This document shows, one piece after another, positions 1 to 9,194 of a DNA stretch of 64,000 nucleotides. The stretch comes from Allobosea psychrotolerans. GTDB lineage: Bacteria > Pseudomonadota > Alphaproteobacteria > Rhizobiales > Beijerinckiaceae. The stretch's first letter is position 1. Each line of letters starts with the position of its first letter. The notes under the pieces are model-generated. The model saw only the letters and a program-made list of their open reading frames with translations, was not told the DNA's origin and ran no database searches. The position numbers and the translations under genes were made by a program. The DNA is taken from the NCBI RefSeq assembly GCF_002917105.1, contig NZ_PQFZ01000004.1, positions 248,001 through 312,000 of the forward strand, read 5' to 3'.

Positions 1-1112
1 TCGATGGCGAGCGCCATGATGCCGGCGGGCTGGGGCCGGCGCGTCGTTGCCCAATGGATGTGGTTGATCTCGGCGTCGTGGCGCAGCGCGCGATGCTCCG
101 AGCCATGCTTCAGGAAATAGTGCAGCTCGGGGAAGGTCGGGCTCTCCGGCGAGCAGAGCAGCCGCGAGACCGCGAAGGCGCCGCAGGCATTGGCCCAGGC
201 GCAACAGGTTTCGATCGGCTCGTCACGCAGAAAGCCGCGCAGGAAACCGGACATGAAGGCATCGCCGGCGCCGAGCACATTATAGACCTCGACAGGAAAG
301 CCCGGCCCCTTGATGCCGTCCTCGATCGAGGCGGGGATCGAACTGGGGAAGACCACGCAGCCCATCGGCCCGCGCTTGCAGACGATGGTCGCAGGGCTCA
401 AGCTGCGGATCGTGCGGATGGCGGTGAGCGTATCCTCGGAGCCGCCGGCGGCGTGGAGCTCCTCCTCGGTCCCGACGATCAGGTCGCAGTCCGGCAGGAT
501 CTCCTGCAGATGCCGCGTCACAGTGTCGGAGCGGACATAGCGTTCCTCGCCGGCGGCATGGCCCGCCAGGCCCCAGAGATTGGGCCGGTAATCGACATCG
601 AACACGACCTTGCGGCCATGCTTGCGGGCGAAGCGGATCGCCTTTTTCTGTGCCGCGGCGGCGTCGGGCAGCGCAAAATGCGTCCCCGTCACGACGATCG
701 CCTTGGCCGAGGCGATGAAGGCCTCGTTGATCTCGCTCTCATGCAGGGCCGCGTCGGCGCAGTCGCTGCGGTAGAAGATCAGCGGAAAGGTCTTCTCGTC
801 GCGCACGCCCAGGATCACCAGCGCCGTCAGGCGCTTGGGATCGGTGACGACGCCTTGCGTCTCGACGCCCTCGCGTTCGAGCTGCTCGAGGATGAAACGG
901 CCCATCTGCTCGTCGCCGACGCGGGTGATCACCGCCGATCTCAGCCCGAGCCGCGCGGTGCCGATGGCGATATTGGTCGGGCAGCCGCCGACGGCCTTGA
1001 CGAAGGTCCCCATATCCTCCAGCCGGCCGCCGATCTGCTGGCCGTAGAGATCGACCGAGGAGCGGCCGATGGCGATGACGTCGAGCGTCGTGTCGGAGGC
1101 GGCTGTCGGCAT
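1..1112 (-). CDS. iolC: IolC, 5-dehydro-2-deoxygluconokinase, fused form (3' end outside window)
   Basis: This is a PfkB-family sugar kinase of inositol catabolism, phosphorylating 5-dehydro-2-deoxy-D-gluconate in the cytoplasm. The frame reads from ATG at 1112 to the left edge without a stop, so the 3' end is missing. The N-terminus reads MPTAASDTTLDVIAIGRSS. The family signature GAGDAFMSGF, with the catalytic Asp, is near residue 280. After the kinase core the frame continues with INHIHWATTRRPQPAGIMA, which I recognise as the start of the C-terminal aldolase-like (DUF2090) domain found in the fused IolC of many Proteobacteria. The full protein should therefore be about 640 residues. The gene lies 14 bp after iolR on the same strand, so the two are probably co-transcribed. 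Confidence in the family is high; the exact extent cannot be seen. Confidence 0.9.
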   Translation of the reverse strand, partial: MPTAASDTTLDVIAIGRSSVDLYGQQIGGRLEDMGTFVKAVGGCPTNIAIGTARLGLRSAVITRVGDEQMGRFILEQLEREGVETQGVVTDPKRLTALVILGVRDEKTFPLIFYRSDCADAALHESEINEAFIASAKAIVVTGTHFALPDAAAAQKKAIRFARKHGRKVVFDVDYRPNLWGLAGHAAGEERYVRSDTVTRHLQEILPDCDLIVGTEEELHAAGGSEDTLTAIRTIRSLSPATIVCKRGPMGCVVFPSSIPASIEDGIKGPGFPVEVYNVLGAGDAFMSGFLRGFLRDEPIETCCAWANACGAFAVSRLLCSPESPTFPELHYFLKHGSEHRALRHDAEINHIHWATTRRPQPAGIMALAI

Positions 1113-1126
1113 GTGAACTCTGCGTT

Positions 1127-1990
1127 CTATCGATCGAGGTCTGGGTCGGCCGAGAGGCCGGATTTCTCGGCGGTCGCGACGGCCAGCGTCATCGCCACCG
1201 CAAAAGTCGCGGCGACCGAGCGGAAGGCGCCGTAATCGGCCTCGGCGACCTCGAGCCAGAGGCGGCAATTCTCCGCGAGCGGGCTGAGCGCGCTATCGGT
1301 CAGGGCGAGCACCGGCACGCCGCGCCGATGCGCGGCTGCCGCGATCTCGACGGTCATGGCGGCATAGGGCGCGTAGCTCACCGCGAGCACGACGTCGCCC
1401 GGGCCGGCGATTGCCGCCTGCTCGGGGCCCAGCCCGGCGACATTGTCGACCAGCACGGCGCGGATGCCGAGCTTGCCGAAGGCGTAGGCAAGATAGGAGA
1501 CGATCGGGAACATGCGTCTGGCGCCGACCAGCACGATCGTCCGGGCTCCGGCCAGCAGGGTCACGGCGGCGTCGAGATCGGCGGGCCGGATCGCGGCCTT
1601 GACCTGCGTCAGCGAGGTTTCGCTGGCATGGACGAAGCCTTCCAGCAGCGCCACGGCACCGCCTGTAGCGGCTTGCGTGCCGCGCAGTGCCGCCAGCCGC
1701 TCGCGATGGTCGACGACCTGGCGGCGCAGGCGTGAGCGGAAGACCTCCTGCATCTCGCTGAAGCCGGAATAGTCGAGCGCCTGGGCGAAGCGCACCAGGG
1801 TCGAGGCCTGCACGCCGGCGCGCTCGGCGATCTGCGCCGTCGAGCCGAAGGCCATGTCGTCGAGATGGGCGAGGGCGTGGTCGGCGACCTGCTTCAGGCG
1901 CTTCGGCAGCGTCGGCCGGCGCTGGCGCAGCAGCGCGACGAAGCCGTCGAAATCCTTGATCGGCGAGGCTGGCTGTGGCTCGGCTGGCAT
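1127..1990 (-). CDS. iolR: RpiR/MurR-family transcriptional regulator, probable IolR repressor
   Basis: This 287-residue regulator has an N-terminal HTH_6 domain (helix-turn-helix around residues 50-70, GSTAQIAERAGVQASTLVRF). A C-terminal SIS sugar-phosphate-binding domain covers roughly 130-260 (VLVGARRMFPIVSYLAYAF onward). RpiR proteins with SIS domains usually sense phosphosugars. Its position immediately upstream of iolC and divergent from a dehydrogenase/iolG operon makes it the likely repressor of inositol use. A GGAAT-N5-ATTCC palindrome (2036-2050) lies in its own upstream region, and a related site lies before the transporter at 9841, so it may control itself and both flanking operons. 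Identity as IolR is inferred from context, not from sequence comparison. Confidence 0.85.
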   Translation of the reverse strand: MPAEPQPASPIKDFDGFVALLRQRRPTLPKRLKQVADHALAHLDDMAFGSTAQIAERAGVQASTLVRFAQALDYSGFSEMQEVFRSRLRRQVVDHRERLAALRGTQAATGGAVALLEGFVHASETSLTQVKAAIRPADLDAAVTLLAGARTIVLVGARRMFPIVSYLAYAFGKLGIRAVLVDNVAGLGPEQAAIAGPGDVVLAVSYAPYAAMTVEIAAAAHRRGVPVLALTDSALSPLAENCRLWLEVAEADYGAFRSVAATFAVAMTLAVATAEKSGLSADPDLDR

Positions 1991-2035
1991 GCGTTTCCCG
2001 CTTGGGCGCGGCCTTGACTTCGTAAGCCGGCGGGC

Positions 2036-2050
2036 GGAATGTTTATTCCA
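2036..2050. promoter_or_regulatory. Candidate IolR operator between iolR and SDR gene
   Basis: The 15-bp inverted repeat GGAATTGTTTATTCC has 5-bp arms and a 5-bp spacer. It sits in the 119-bp divergent interval between iolR (start 1990) and the SDR gene (start 2110). From memory, alphaproteobacterial IolR sites are GGAA-N6-TTCC; here the spacing between GGAA and TTCC is 7. The related site at 9785-9804 supports a regulatory role. Confidence 0.5.
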
Positions 2051-2109
2051 ATCTACGAGAAAAACAATCCGCTCATATCAAAATGATGCGCATGGGAGCG
2101 TGACGCCAG

Positions 2110-2910
2110 GTGTTGAACCGTGATGCCTTCAGCAGGGATCTGACGGGCAAGATCGCCGTCGTGACCGGCGGTAGCCAGGGGCTGGGCGAGGCGATCGCGC
2201 GCGAATTCGCGGCGCGCGGCATCGCCGGCCTGCTGCTGACCGGCCGCAACCGGGTGCGCGGCGAAGCCGTGGCGGCCTCGCTGCGTGGCGCGGGCTGCGA
2301 TGTCCGCTTTCATGAGGCCGATCTCGCCGATCTCGACGCGGTGAAGGCGATCGTGCCGGCAGCCGAGGCCGCCTTCGGGCGCATCGACATCCTGGTCAAT
2401 GCCGCAGGCGACACCGATCGCGGTACGATCCTCGACACGACGCCGGAGCTCTATGAGCGCATCATGGCGGTGAATCTGCGCGCGCCCTTCTTCCTGATCC
2501 AGGATGCGGCCGAGGCGATGGCGCGGCTCGGCATCGAAGGCGCGATCGTCAACATCCAGTCGATGTCGGCCCATGGCGGCCAGCCCTTCCTGTCTGCCTA
2601 CAGCGTCTCCAAGGCGGCGCTCGCCGCTTTGACCAGGAACGCCGCCTTCGGCCTGCTCGATCAGCGCATCCGGGTCAACGGCCTCAATATCGGCTGGATG
2701 GCGACGCCGGGCGAGGACGCGATCATGCGGCTGCGCCACGATGCAAGGGATGGCTGGCTCGACGAGGCGGCGCGCAAGCAGCCCTTCGGCCGGTTGATCG
2801 ATCCGCGCGAGGTCGCCAAGGCGGTTGCCTATCTGGCGTCGGGAGAATCGGGACTGATGACCGGCTCCAACATCGATTTCGACCAGACGATTCTGGGTGC
2901 GCATGATTGA
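2110..2910 (+). CDS. SDR-family oxidoreductase of the inositol cluster
   Basis: A 266-residue classical short-chain dehydrogenase/reductase using NAD(P)H. The cofactor loop GGSQGLG is at residues 20-26, NAAG near 97-100, and the catalytic Ser near 151-153 with YSVSK (Tyr164, Lys168). GTG start at 2110 is chosen because GGGAG at 2095-2099 gives a normal ribosome-binding spacing. It heads a plus-strand operon with iolG, the phosphatase and the AfuABC-like transporter. The substrate is probably a polyol or inositol-derived keto/hydroxy compound, judging only from neighbours; the sequence does not fix it. One candidate role is a scyllo- or D-chiro-inositol dehydrogenase-like step. Confidence 0.85.
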   Translation: MLNRDAFSRDLTGKIAVVTGGSQGLGEAIAREFAARGIAGLLLTGRNRVRGEAVAASLRGAGCDVRFHEADLADLDAVKAIVPAAEAAFGRIDILVNAAGDTDRGTILDTTPELYERIMAVNLRAPFFLIQDAAEAMARLGIEGAIVNIQSMSAHGGQPFLSAYSVSKAALAALTRNAAFGLLDQRIRVNGLNIGWMATPGEDAIMRLRHDARDGWLDEAARKQPFGRLIDPREVAKAVAYLASGESGLMTGSNIDFDQTILGAHD

Positions 2911-2955
2911 TGCGGGCCCGACGACACGAAGCTTGACCATAGGACAATGACGACG

Positions 2956-3954
2956 ATGCGATTTGGATTGCTGGGCGCCGGGCGGATCGGCCGCATTCAC
3001 GGACTGAATGTCGCCGCGCGGGCCGATGCCGCGCTGGTCGCGGTCGCCGATGCCTCGAACGAGGCGGCCTCCGCGCTGGCGGCGGTGACGGGCGCGCATG
3101 TCGCCGGCATCGACGCCATTCTGGCCGACGCCAGCATCGACGCCATTCTGATCTGCACGCCGACCGACACCCATGCCGATCTCATCGAAGCGGCCGTCTC
3201 GGCCGGCAAGGCGGTGTTCTGCGAGAAGCCGGTCGATCTCGATGCACAGCGCATCCGTCGCTGCCTGAAGCAGGTCGCGCAGACCGGCAAGCCGTTGATG
3301 ATCGGCTTCAACCGCCGCTTTGATCCCAGCTTCGCGGCGCTTGAACGGCGCCTGCGCGCAGGCGAGGCCGGCGCCATCGAGATCGTCAGCGTGATCTCGC
3401 GCGATCCCTCGCCGCCGCCGGTCGCGTATGTCGCGCGCTCGGGCGGGCTGTTCCGCGACATGATGATCCATGATTTCGACATGGCGCGCTTCCTCCTGGC
3501 CGAGGAGCCGGTCGAGGTTTTCGCGCTGGGCTCGGCGCTGGTCGATCCGGAGATCGGGCAGGCGGGCGACGTCGACACCGCTGCCGTGCTGATGAAGACC
3601 GCCTCGGGCAGGATCGCGCAGATCTCGAACTCTCGGCGCGCCACCTATGGCTATGACCAGCGCATCGAGGTGCATGGTTCCAAGGGCATGCTGCGCGCCG
3701 GCAATATCCACGAGACCACGGTCGAGAGTGCAACCGTTGCCGGCTTCCGCGCCGATCCCGTGCAGAACTTCTTCCTCGAGCGCTATGCGGCGGCCTATCG
3801 CGCCGAGCTCGAGGCCTTCATCGCAGCCTGCCGGGGCGGCACGGCGGCAAGGCCCTCGGGTCTCGACGGCCTCAAGGCCCAGATCCTGGCCGATGCCGCC
3901 ACGGAGTCGGCGCGCACGGGCAAGCCCGTTGCCGTTGCGCTGGAGGCGAATTGA
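2956..3954 (+). CDS. iolG: Inositol 2-dehydrogenase (Gfo/Idh/MocA family)
   Basis: NAD-dependent oxidation of myo-inositol to scyllo-inosose, the first step of inositol catabolism. The Rossmann motif GAGRIG is at residues 7-12. The catalytic Lys is in CEKPVD (Lys91), and the Asp/His pair is in FRDMMIHDFD (Asp168, His172), with the spacing of the Bacillus enzyme. Length (332 aa) is normal. Two ATGs are possible: 2947, only 2 nt after AGGA, or 2956, with a better spacing; I use 2956. It lies 45 bp after the SDR gene, and its stop nearly touches the phosphatase start. Other Gfo/Idh/MocA substrates are possible, but the iolC/iolR context favours inositol. Confidence 0.88.
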   Translation: MRFGLLGAGRIGRIHGLNVAARADAALVAVADASNEAASALAAVTGAHVAGIDAILADASIDAILICTPTDTHADLIEAAVSAGKAVFCEKPVDLDAQRIRRCLKQVAQTGKPLMIGFNRRFDPSFAALERRLRAGEAGAIEIVSVISRDPSPPPVAYVARSGGLFRDMMIHDFDMARFLLAEEPVEVFALGSALVDPEIGQAGDVDTAAVLMKTASGRIAQISNSRRATYGYDQRIEVHGSKGMLRAGNIHETTVESATVAGFRADPVQNFFLERYAAAYRAELEAFIAACRGGTAARPSGLDGLKAQILADAATESARTGKPVAVALEAN

Positions 3955-3956
3955 CG

Positions 3957-4739
3957 ATGTCGCCCGCCGAACTCGACCGGCGCCAATATGCCGTGCTCGG
4001 CCTCGTCACCGAGGCGAGCCGGATGGCGCTCGACTATTTTCGCAAGCGCGACAGCCTCGGCGTCACCATGAAGGGCGCGCAGGATTGGCTCACCGTCGCC
4101 GATGGCGCGGTCGAGGATTTTCTGCGCCAGCGCCTCGGCGTGCTGTTCCCTTCGGATGCGGTCATCGGCGAGGAGGGTGGCGGCGAGAATTCCGACGCGG
4201 TCTGGATCATCGACCCGATCGACGGCACCTCGAACTTCGCGCGCGGCGACCGCAACTGGTGCATCTCGATCGGCTTCCTGAGTCAAGGCGTGCCGGAGCT
4301 CGGCATCATCGCGGCTCCGGCCCTGGACGAGGTCTATCTCGGCCGGCGCGGGCATGGCGCCACGATGAACGGCCAGACGATCCGGGTTTCGGGGGCTGGC
4401 GACATCACGCGAGCCTATGTCGAGATGGGCTGGTCGACGCGCATTCCCGCCGCCGATTATCTCGCCATGGTCGGGCGCGGCCTGGCGGCAGGCGCATCGA
4501 TCAAGCGCTCCGGCTCCGGTGCGCTTGGGCTTTGCCATGTCGCGAACGGCCGCACCGAGGCCTATGTCGAATTGCATATCAATGCCTGGGACGTCGCGGC
4601 GGGTGTCGTCATCGCGGGCGAGGCCGGTGCTGTGCTCAATGATTTCTTCACCGGGGACGCCGTCGCCAAGGGCAACCCGGTCCTGTGCTGCACGCCGGCG
4701 CTCGCCGGCGCGGTGAAGGCGATCAGCGGAATTTCTTAG
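3957..4739 (+). CDS. Inositol monophosphatase family protein
   Basis: A 260-residue Mg-dependent phosphatase of the IMPase/CysQ/HisN superfamily. Metal-binding motifs are present: GEEGG (Glu72/Glu73), the hallmark WIIDPIDGTSNF (Asp86 and Asp89) and NAWDVAAG near residue 210. ATG at 3957 follows the iolG stop by 2 nt; a TTG at 3951 overlapping that stop is the alternative. The family hydrolyses inositol phosphates but also histidinol phosphate, fructose-1,6-bisphosphate and PAP. Being between an inositol dehydrogenase and an AfuABC-like sugar-phosphate transporter, it most plausibly releases free inositol from an imported inositol phosphate. That is an inference from context. Confidence 0.88.
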   Translation: MSPAELDRRQYAVLGLVTEASRMALDYFRKRDSLGVTMKGAQDWLTVADGAVEDFLRQRLGVLFPSDAVIGEEGGGENSDAVWIIDPIDGTSNFARGDRNWCISIGFLSQGVPELGIIAAPALDEVYLGRRGHGATMNGQTIRVSGAGDITRAYVEMGWSTRIPAADYLAMVGRGLAAGASIKRSGSGALGLCHVANGRTEAYVELHINAWDVAAGVVIAGEAGAVLNDFFTGDAVAKGNPVLCCTPALAGAVKAISGIS

Positions 4740-4801
4740 CCAGCAACTGATCCGTTGATCTTTGCGCGAAAGCCGTCAGAGTTCAGCCAACGACAAAACA
4801 A

Positions 4802-4816
4802 CGAACGAAACGTTCG
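4802..4816. promoter_or_regulatory. Inverted repeat upstream of AfuA-like gene
   Basis: CGAACG-AAA-CGTTCG is a perfect 6+3+6 palindrome located 16 bp before the ATG at 4833, just ahead of the ribosome-binding site GGGAGGA (4821-4827). Its position suits an operator or a translation-modulating hairpin. No regulator can be assigned from sequence. Confidence 0.35.
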
Positions 4817-4832
4817 ACCAGGGAGGACGACC

Positions 4833-5873
4833 ATGAAGACCCAATCCTGGCTTGCCGCCGGAGTGTTCGCCGCTGTTGCCGCCGCTTCGCCGTTGGCAGC
4901 CTCTCCAGCGAAGGCGCAAGGTGCGCTGGTGATGTATTGCGGCGTGCAGGAAGAATGGTGCCGCGCCATGTCGACTGCCTTCGAGAAGGAGACCGGCATC
5001 AAGGTTGCGATGACGCGCAAATCGGCGGGCGAGATTTATGCCCAGCTCAAGGCGGAATCGGCCAATCCGCGTGGCGACATCTGGTGGGGCGGCACCGGCG
5101 ACCCGCATCTTCAGGCGGCCGAGGAGGGGCTGACGCAGGAATATGAATCGCCCGCCAACAAGGGCCTGAACGACTGGGCGATCTCGCAATGGAAGGCCGC
5201 CAAGCAGCGCTCGATCGGCATCTATGCCGGCGCGCTCGGCTTCGGCTTCAACACCCAGCAGATCAAGTCCAAGGGCATGGCCGAGCCGAAATGCTGGGCC
5301 GACCTGCTCGACCCCAAGCTCAAGGACGACGTCCAGGTCGCCGACCCCAACTCGTCGGGCACCGCCTATAACCTGCTCGCGACGATGGTCCAGCTGATGG
5401 GCGAGGACAAGGCCTTCGACTACCTCAAGGCCCTGCACAAGAACGTCAACCAGTACACCAAATCGGGCGCGGCCCCGGCCAAGGCGACGAGCCTGGGCGA
5501 GACAGCCGTCGGCATCGTCTTCATCCACGACGCCGTCGTCTTCGCGGTGCAGGGTGATCCGATCAAGCCGGTCGCGCCCTGCGAGGGCACCGGCTACGAG
5601 ATCGGCTCGATGTCGATCGTCAAGGGCGCGCGCAATCTCGACAACGCCAGGAAGTTCTATGACTGGGCGCTGACGCCCGCCGCGCAGGGGCTCGCCGGCC
5701 CGGCGAAATCCTATCAGGTGCCGTCGAACAAGAATGCGCCGGTGCCGCCGCAATCGCCGAAGATGTCGGAGATGAAGTTGATCGACTACGACTTCGTCAA
5801 ATACGGCTCCTCGGCCGAGCGCACGCGGCTGCTCGCCAAATGGGACCGCGAGGTCAAGGCGCTGCCGAAGTAG
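4833..5873 (+). CDS. ABC transporter periplasmic binding protein, AfuA/FbpA type
   Basis: A 346-residue class II periplasmic binding protein. ATG 4833 follows a strong GGGAGGA site and gives a clean signal peptide (hydrophobic residues 8-22, likely cleavage after SPAKAQ near residue 29). The mature protein starts GALVMYCGVQEEWCRAMS, and GDIWWGGTGDPHLQAAEEG near residues 85-103 is typical of the FbpA/AfuA group. These are often annotated as ferric iron binders, but AfuA proteins bind hexose phosphates. There is no obvious pair of adjacent tyrosines of the FbpA iron site near the C-terminus. Neighbours (phosphatase, iolG) favour a phosphorylated polyol as ligand. It forms an operon with the permease (31 bp later) and the ATPase. 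Confidence 0.85.
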   Translation: MKTQSWLAAGVFAAVAAASPLAASPAKAQGALVMYCGVQEEWCRAMSTAFEKETGIKVAMTRKSAGEIYAQLKAESANPRGDIWWGGTGDPHLQAAEEGLTQEYESPANKGLNDWAISQWKAAKQRSIGIYAGALGFGFNTQQIKSKGMAEPKCWADLLDPKLKDDVQVADPNSSGTAYNLLATMVQLMGEDKAFDYLKALHKNVNQYTKSGAAPAKATSLGETAVGIVFIHDAVVFAVQGDPIKPVAPCEGTGYEIGSMSIVKGARNLDNARKFYDWALTPAAQGLAGPAKSYQVPSNKNAPVPPQSPKMSEMKLIDYDFVKYGSSAERTRLLAKWDREVKALPK

Positions 5874-5904
5874 GCGACGGGCCATCGGGCGGAGACGGCT
5901 GACG

Positions 5905-8133
5905 ATGCGCCGCGCCACGCAACTCGTGCTCCTGATCGGCTGGCTCGGCTATGCCGTGCTGCCCTGGTATCTGCCCGAGGGCATGAGCCTGACGCAGTTC
6001 GGCTGGCTCTCCGGATATCCGCTCGGCAAGGCGGGCAGCGCGCTCGCGCTCGCCTTGTCCGGGGAGGCGCCCTGGCTGCTGCCGGTCGGTGTGGCCTTGC
6101 TGGCAGCGACCGTGTTCTGGCGAAGCGCTGACCCCGGCAAGGTGGCGCGTGTACTCGTCGCGGCCGGTGGCGCGGGGCTCGCGGTTTTCTTCCTGCAGGG
6201 CTTCGGCATCGTCCTCAAGGGCTCGGCCGCCGGCTGGGCCACGGCGCTGTTCGGCGCGGATGTCGCGCAGGCCGGCATGGGCGGCGGCGCCTTCCTGACC
6301 GTGCTCTCGCTGCTGCTCCTGACCTGCCACGGCCTGGCCTATCGCGGCTATTGCCGGGGCGACCTGTTTACCACCTCGGCCATCGGCATCGTCGTCCTGC
6401 TGATCGGGCTGTTCATCTTCTGGCCCGTCATGGTCATCCTGAAGAGCGCGCTGGTCGATCAGAACGGCCATGTCGCGCTCTCGGCCTTCTCGGACAGGTT
6501 CTTCAGCGCCACGATCTGGGGGCTCGGCTGCGTCTCCGGTGGCACGAGTTGCGGCGTTGCCTGGAACACGCTGATCCTGGCCGTGCTGACCGGGGTGATC
6601 ACGACCTTGCTCGGTCTTGCCTGCGCGCTGCTGCTCCAGCGCACGGCGATGCCCGGCAAGCGCCTGATGCGGGCGCTGACGGTGCTGCCGATCATCACGC
6701 CGCCCTTCGTGATCGGGCTCGCGCTGATCCTGCTCTTCGGCCGCTCCGGCTTCTTCACCGGGATCATGGCGGACTGGTTCGGAATTCCGCGCTCGCGCTG
6801 GATCTACGGTTTGCCCGGCGTGCTGCTGGCGCAGGTTCTCGCCTTCGCTCCGATCGCCTTCCTCGTGCTGATCGGCGTGGTCCAGGGCATCAGCCCGAGC
6901 CTGGAGGAAGCTTCGCAGACATTGGGGGCCGGCCGCTGGCAGACCTTTTCGACCGTGACCTGGCCCTTGCTGCGACCCGGCATCGCCAACGCTTTCCTGC
7001 TCGGCTTCGTCGAGAGCATGGCCGATTTCGGCAATCCGCTGGTGCTCGGCGGCAATTTCGAGGTGCTCTCGACCAAGATCTTCTTCGCCGTCGTCGGCGC
7101 GGCCTATAACCAGGGCCAGGCGGCGGTGCTCGCCATGGTGCTGCTCGCCTTCACGCTCGGCGCCTTCTGGCTGCAGCAGGGCTGGCTCGGCGGCAAGTCC
7201 TACACGACCGTGACGGGCAAGGGCGATGCCGGCCTGCCGACGCCGCTGCCGCGCCGCGTCACCTGGCTTGCGGGGCTGGCCGTCCTGCCCTGGGTGGCGC
7301 TCACGCTGGTGATCTATCTCGTCATCCTCGTCGGCGGCTTCGTCAAGACGATGGGCCGCGACTACACGCCGACGCTGGAGCATTACCGCACTGGCTTCGC
7401 GATCGATTTCAGTCGCGGACTCTTCTTCGAGGGCGCGGCCTGGAACTCGTTCTTCACGACGCTCAAGGTCGCGGCGATCTCGGCGCCGTTGACGGCGCTG
7501 ATCGGCCTGCTCACCGCCTATCTTCTGACCCGGCAGAAGTTCGGCGGGCGCGGCACCCTGGAATTCGCGACGATGCTCTCCTTCGCCATTCCCGGCACGG
7601 TGCTCGGCGTCGCCTATATCCTGGCCTTCAACGTGCCGCCGATCGAGATCACCGGCACCGGGCTGATCCTGATCATCGCCTTCGTCTTCCGCAACATGCC
7701 GGTCGGCGTGCGCTCCGGCATCGCCGGCCTGTCGCAGATCGACAAGAGCCTGGACGAGGCCTCGACGACGCTGCGCGCCCGCAGCTTCACCACGCTCTGG
7801 CGCGTCGTGCTGCCGCTGCTGCGCCCGGCTCTGGTCGCGGCGCTGGTCTACAGCTTCGTGCGCAGCATGACTGCCGTCAGCGCGGTGATCTTCCTGGTCT
7901 CGGCCGAGTACAACCTCGCCACCGCCTATATCGTCGGCCGGGTCGAGGCCGGCGAGTTCGGCCTGGCCATCGCCTATTCCTCGGTGCTGATCGTGGTCAT
8001 GGCTGCCGGCATCGGACTGATCCAGCTCGGCGTCGGCGAACGCAAGCTCGGCCGGCGCCAAGTTGGCCGGCACAAGGCCGTCGCACTCTCCGGTTCGGTC
8101 TCCGGTCCTATCAGTCAAGGAGCAGCAAGTTGA
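5905..8133 (+). CDS. ABC transporter permease, double-length AfuB/FbpB type
   Basis: A 742-residue inner-membrane protein carrying two fused binding-protein-dependent transport domains. EAA-loop motifs occur twice: EASQTLGAGRWQTFSTV (about residue 335) and EASTTLRARSFTTLWRV (about residue 620). Several hydrophobic segments precede the first domain (residues about 1-150), so the protein is longer than FbpB (about 500) and closer to the long AfuB form. It follows the binding-protein gene by 31 bp. Its last 4 bp overlap the ATPase gene, so the three subunits are translationally linked. Confidence 0.88.
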   Translation: MRRATQLVLLIGWLGYAVLPWYLPEGMSLTQFGWLSGYPLGKAGSALALALSGEAPWLLPVGVALLAATVFWRSADPGKVARVLVAAGGAGLAVFFLQGFGIVLKGSAAGWATALFGADVAQAGMGGGAFLTVLSLLLLTCHGLAYRGYCRGDLFTTSAIGIVVLLIGLFIFWPVMVILKSALVDQNGHVALSAFSDRFFSATIWGLGCVSGGTSCGVAWNTLILAVLTGVITTLLGLACALLLQRTAMPGKRLMRALTVLPIITPPFVIGLALILLFGRSGFFTGIMADWFGIPRSRWIYGLPGVLLAQVLAFAPIAFLVLIGVVQGISPSLEEASQTLGAGRWQTFSTVTWPLLRPGIANAFLLGFVESMADFGNPLVLGGNFEVLSTKIFFAVVGAAYNQGQAAVLAMVLLAFTLGAFWLQQGWLGGKSYTTVTGKGDAGLPTPLPRRVTWLAGLAVLPWVALTLVIYLVILVGGFVKTMGRDYTPTLEHYRTGFAIDFSRGLFFEGAAWNSFFTTLKVAAISAPLTALIGLLTAYLLTRQKFGGRGTLEFATMLSFAIPGTVLGVAYILAFNVPPIEITGTGLILIIAFVFRNMPVGVRSGIAGLSQIDKSLDEASTTLRARSFTTLWRVVLPLLRPALVAALVYSFVRSMTAVSAVIFLVSAEYNLATAYIVGRVEAGEFGLAIAYSSVLIVVMAAGIGLIQLGVGERKLGRRQVGRHKAVALSGSVSGPISQGAAS

Positions 8134-9194
8134 CGAAGGCCGGCCCCGCATCCGTCGAGTTCCGCAATGTCAGCATGCGCTATGGCGCGGTGACGGCCGT
8201 CGACGATGTCAGCTTCGCCATCGAGGCGGGCAAGCTCGTCACCCTGCTTGGCCCCTCCGGCTGCGGCAAGACCACGACGCTACGCATGATCGCCGGGCTC
8301 GAGATCGCCAGCGCGGGGCAAATCCTGATCGGCGGCAAGGATGTGACGCGGCTCTCGGCCGCTGATCGCGACGTCAGCATGGTGTTCCAGTCCTATGCAC
8401 TGTTTCCGCATATGAGCGTGCTGGAGAACGCCGCCTATGGCCCGACCGTGAAGGGGCTGGGCAAGGATGTGGCGCGCGAGATGGCGCTGTCGAAGCTCGC
8501 GCTCGTCGGCCTGAAAGGTTTCGAGAACCGCTACCCTTCGGAGCTCTCCGGCGGGCAGCAGCAGCGCGTCGCGGTGGCGCGCGCATTGGTGCTGGAGCCG
8601 CAGGTGCTGCTCTTCGACGAGCCGCTCTCCAATCTCGACGCGAAACTGCGCCGCCGGGTCCGCGAGGAGATCCGCGAATTGCAGCAGAACCTCAACCTGA
8701 CGGTCGCCTATGTCACCCATGATCAGGAGGAGGCGCTCGCCGTTTCCGACCGCATCATCGTGATGTCGAATTCGCGCATCGCGCAGGAGGGTGCGCCGCG
8801 CGAGCTCTATGAGGAGCCGGCCAATGCCTTCGTTGCCGACTTCATCGGCGACGCCAATCTGATCGATGTGACGATCCGTTCGGTTGCCGAGGGGCGCGCC
8901 GATGTCGCGATCGGCTCGGCCAGCGTCTCCTTGCCGGCGCGTGGGCTTGGGCCGGGGCCGGCCCGGATCGCGGTGCGGCCGGAGAGCCTGATCCTGTCGG
9001 AGGCGACGGGGGAGGGGCTGCCCGGCACGATCCGCAAATGCACCTATCTCGGCAACCATCTCGACATCATCGTCCAGACCGAGGCGGCCGATCTCTTCGT
9101 GGTGCAGTACGGCGCCCGTCCGATGCTGGCCGAGGGCATGCTGGTGACGCTCGACTTCGCGAATTCGGGCGTGACACTGATCCCGCCGGGCTGA
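8130..9194 (+). CDS. ABC transporter ATPase, FbpC/PotA type
   Basis: A 354-residue ATPase energising the preceding permease. Walker A GPSGCGKTT is near residues 42-50, the signature LSGGQQQRV near 137, Walker B VLLFDEPLSNLD near 155, and the H-loop THDQEEAL follows. A TOBE-type C-terminal regulatory domain covers about residues 240-354. TTG start at 8130 overlaps the permease stop (TTGA) and has AAGGAG at 8117-8122. Its stop codon lies inside an inverted repeat shared with the convergent 2H gene. Confidence 0.9.
   Translation: MTKAGPASVEFRNVSMRYGAVTAVDDVSFAIEAGKLVTLLGPSGCGKTTTLRMIAGLEIASAGQILIGGKDVTRLSAADRDVSMVFQSYALFPHMSVLENAAYGPTVKGLGKDVAREMALSKLALVGLKGFENRYPSELSGGQQQRVAVARALVLEPQVLLFDEPLSNLDAKLRRRVREEIRELQQNLNLTVAYVTHDQEEALAVSDRIIVMSNSRIAQEGAPRELYEEPANAFVADFIGDANLIDVTIRSVAEGRADVAIGSASVSLPARGLGPGPARIAVRPESLILSEATGEGLPGTIRKCTYLGNHLDIIVQTEAADLFVVQYGARPMLAEGMLVTLDFANSGVTLIPPG

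Noticed and set aside
54..1235. 393-residue plus-strand open frame at the left edge
   Set aside because: Antisense to the PfkB-family kinase iolC, which reads through to the window edge on the minus strand.
2053..3711. 552-residue minus-strand open frame
   Set aside because: Antisense to the SDR and iolG genes, which have complete family motifs.
5854..8151. 765-residue minus-strand open frame opposite the AfuB-like permease
   Set aside because: Composition is dominated by Arg, Asp, Gly and Gln, as expected for a GC-rich antisense frame, while the plus strand encodes a clear two-domain permease.
4833..9194. Straight annotation of the first transporter as ferric iron uptake
   Set aside because: The binding-protein family includes sugar-phosphate binders, and the neighbours are a phosphatase and inositol genes; iron is not supported by context.
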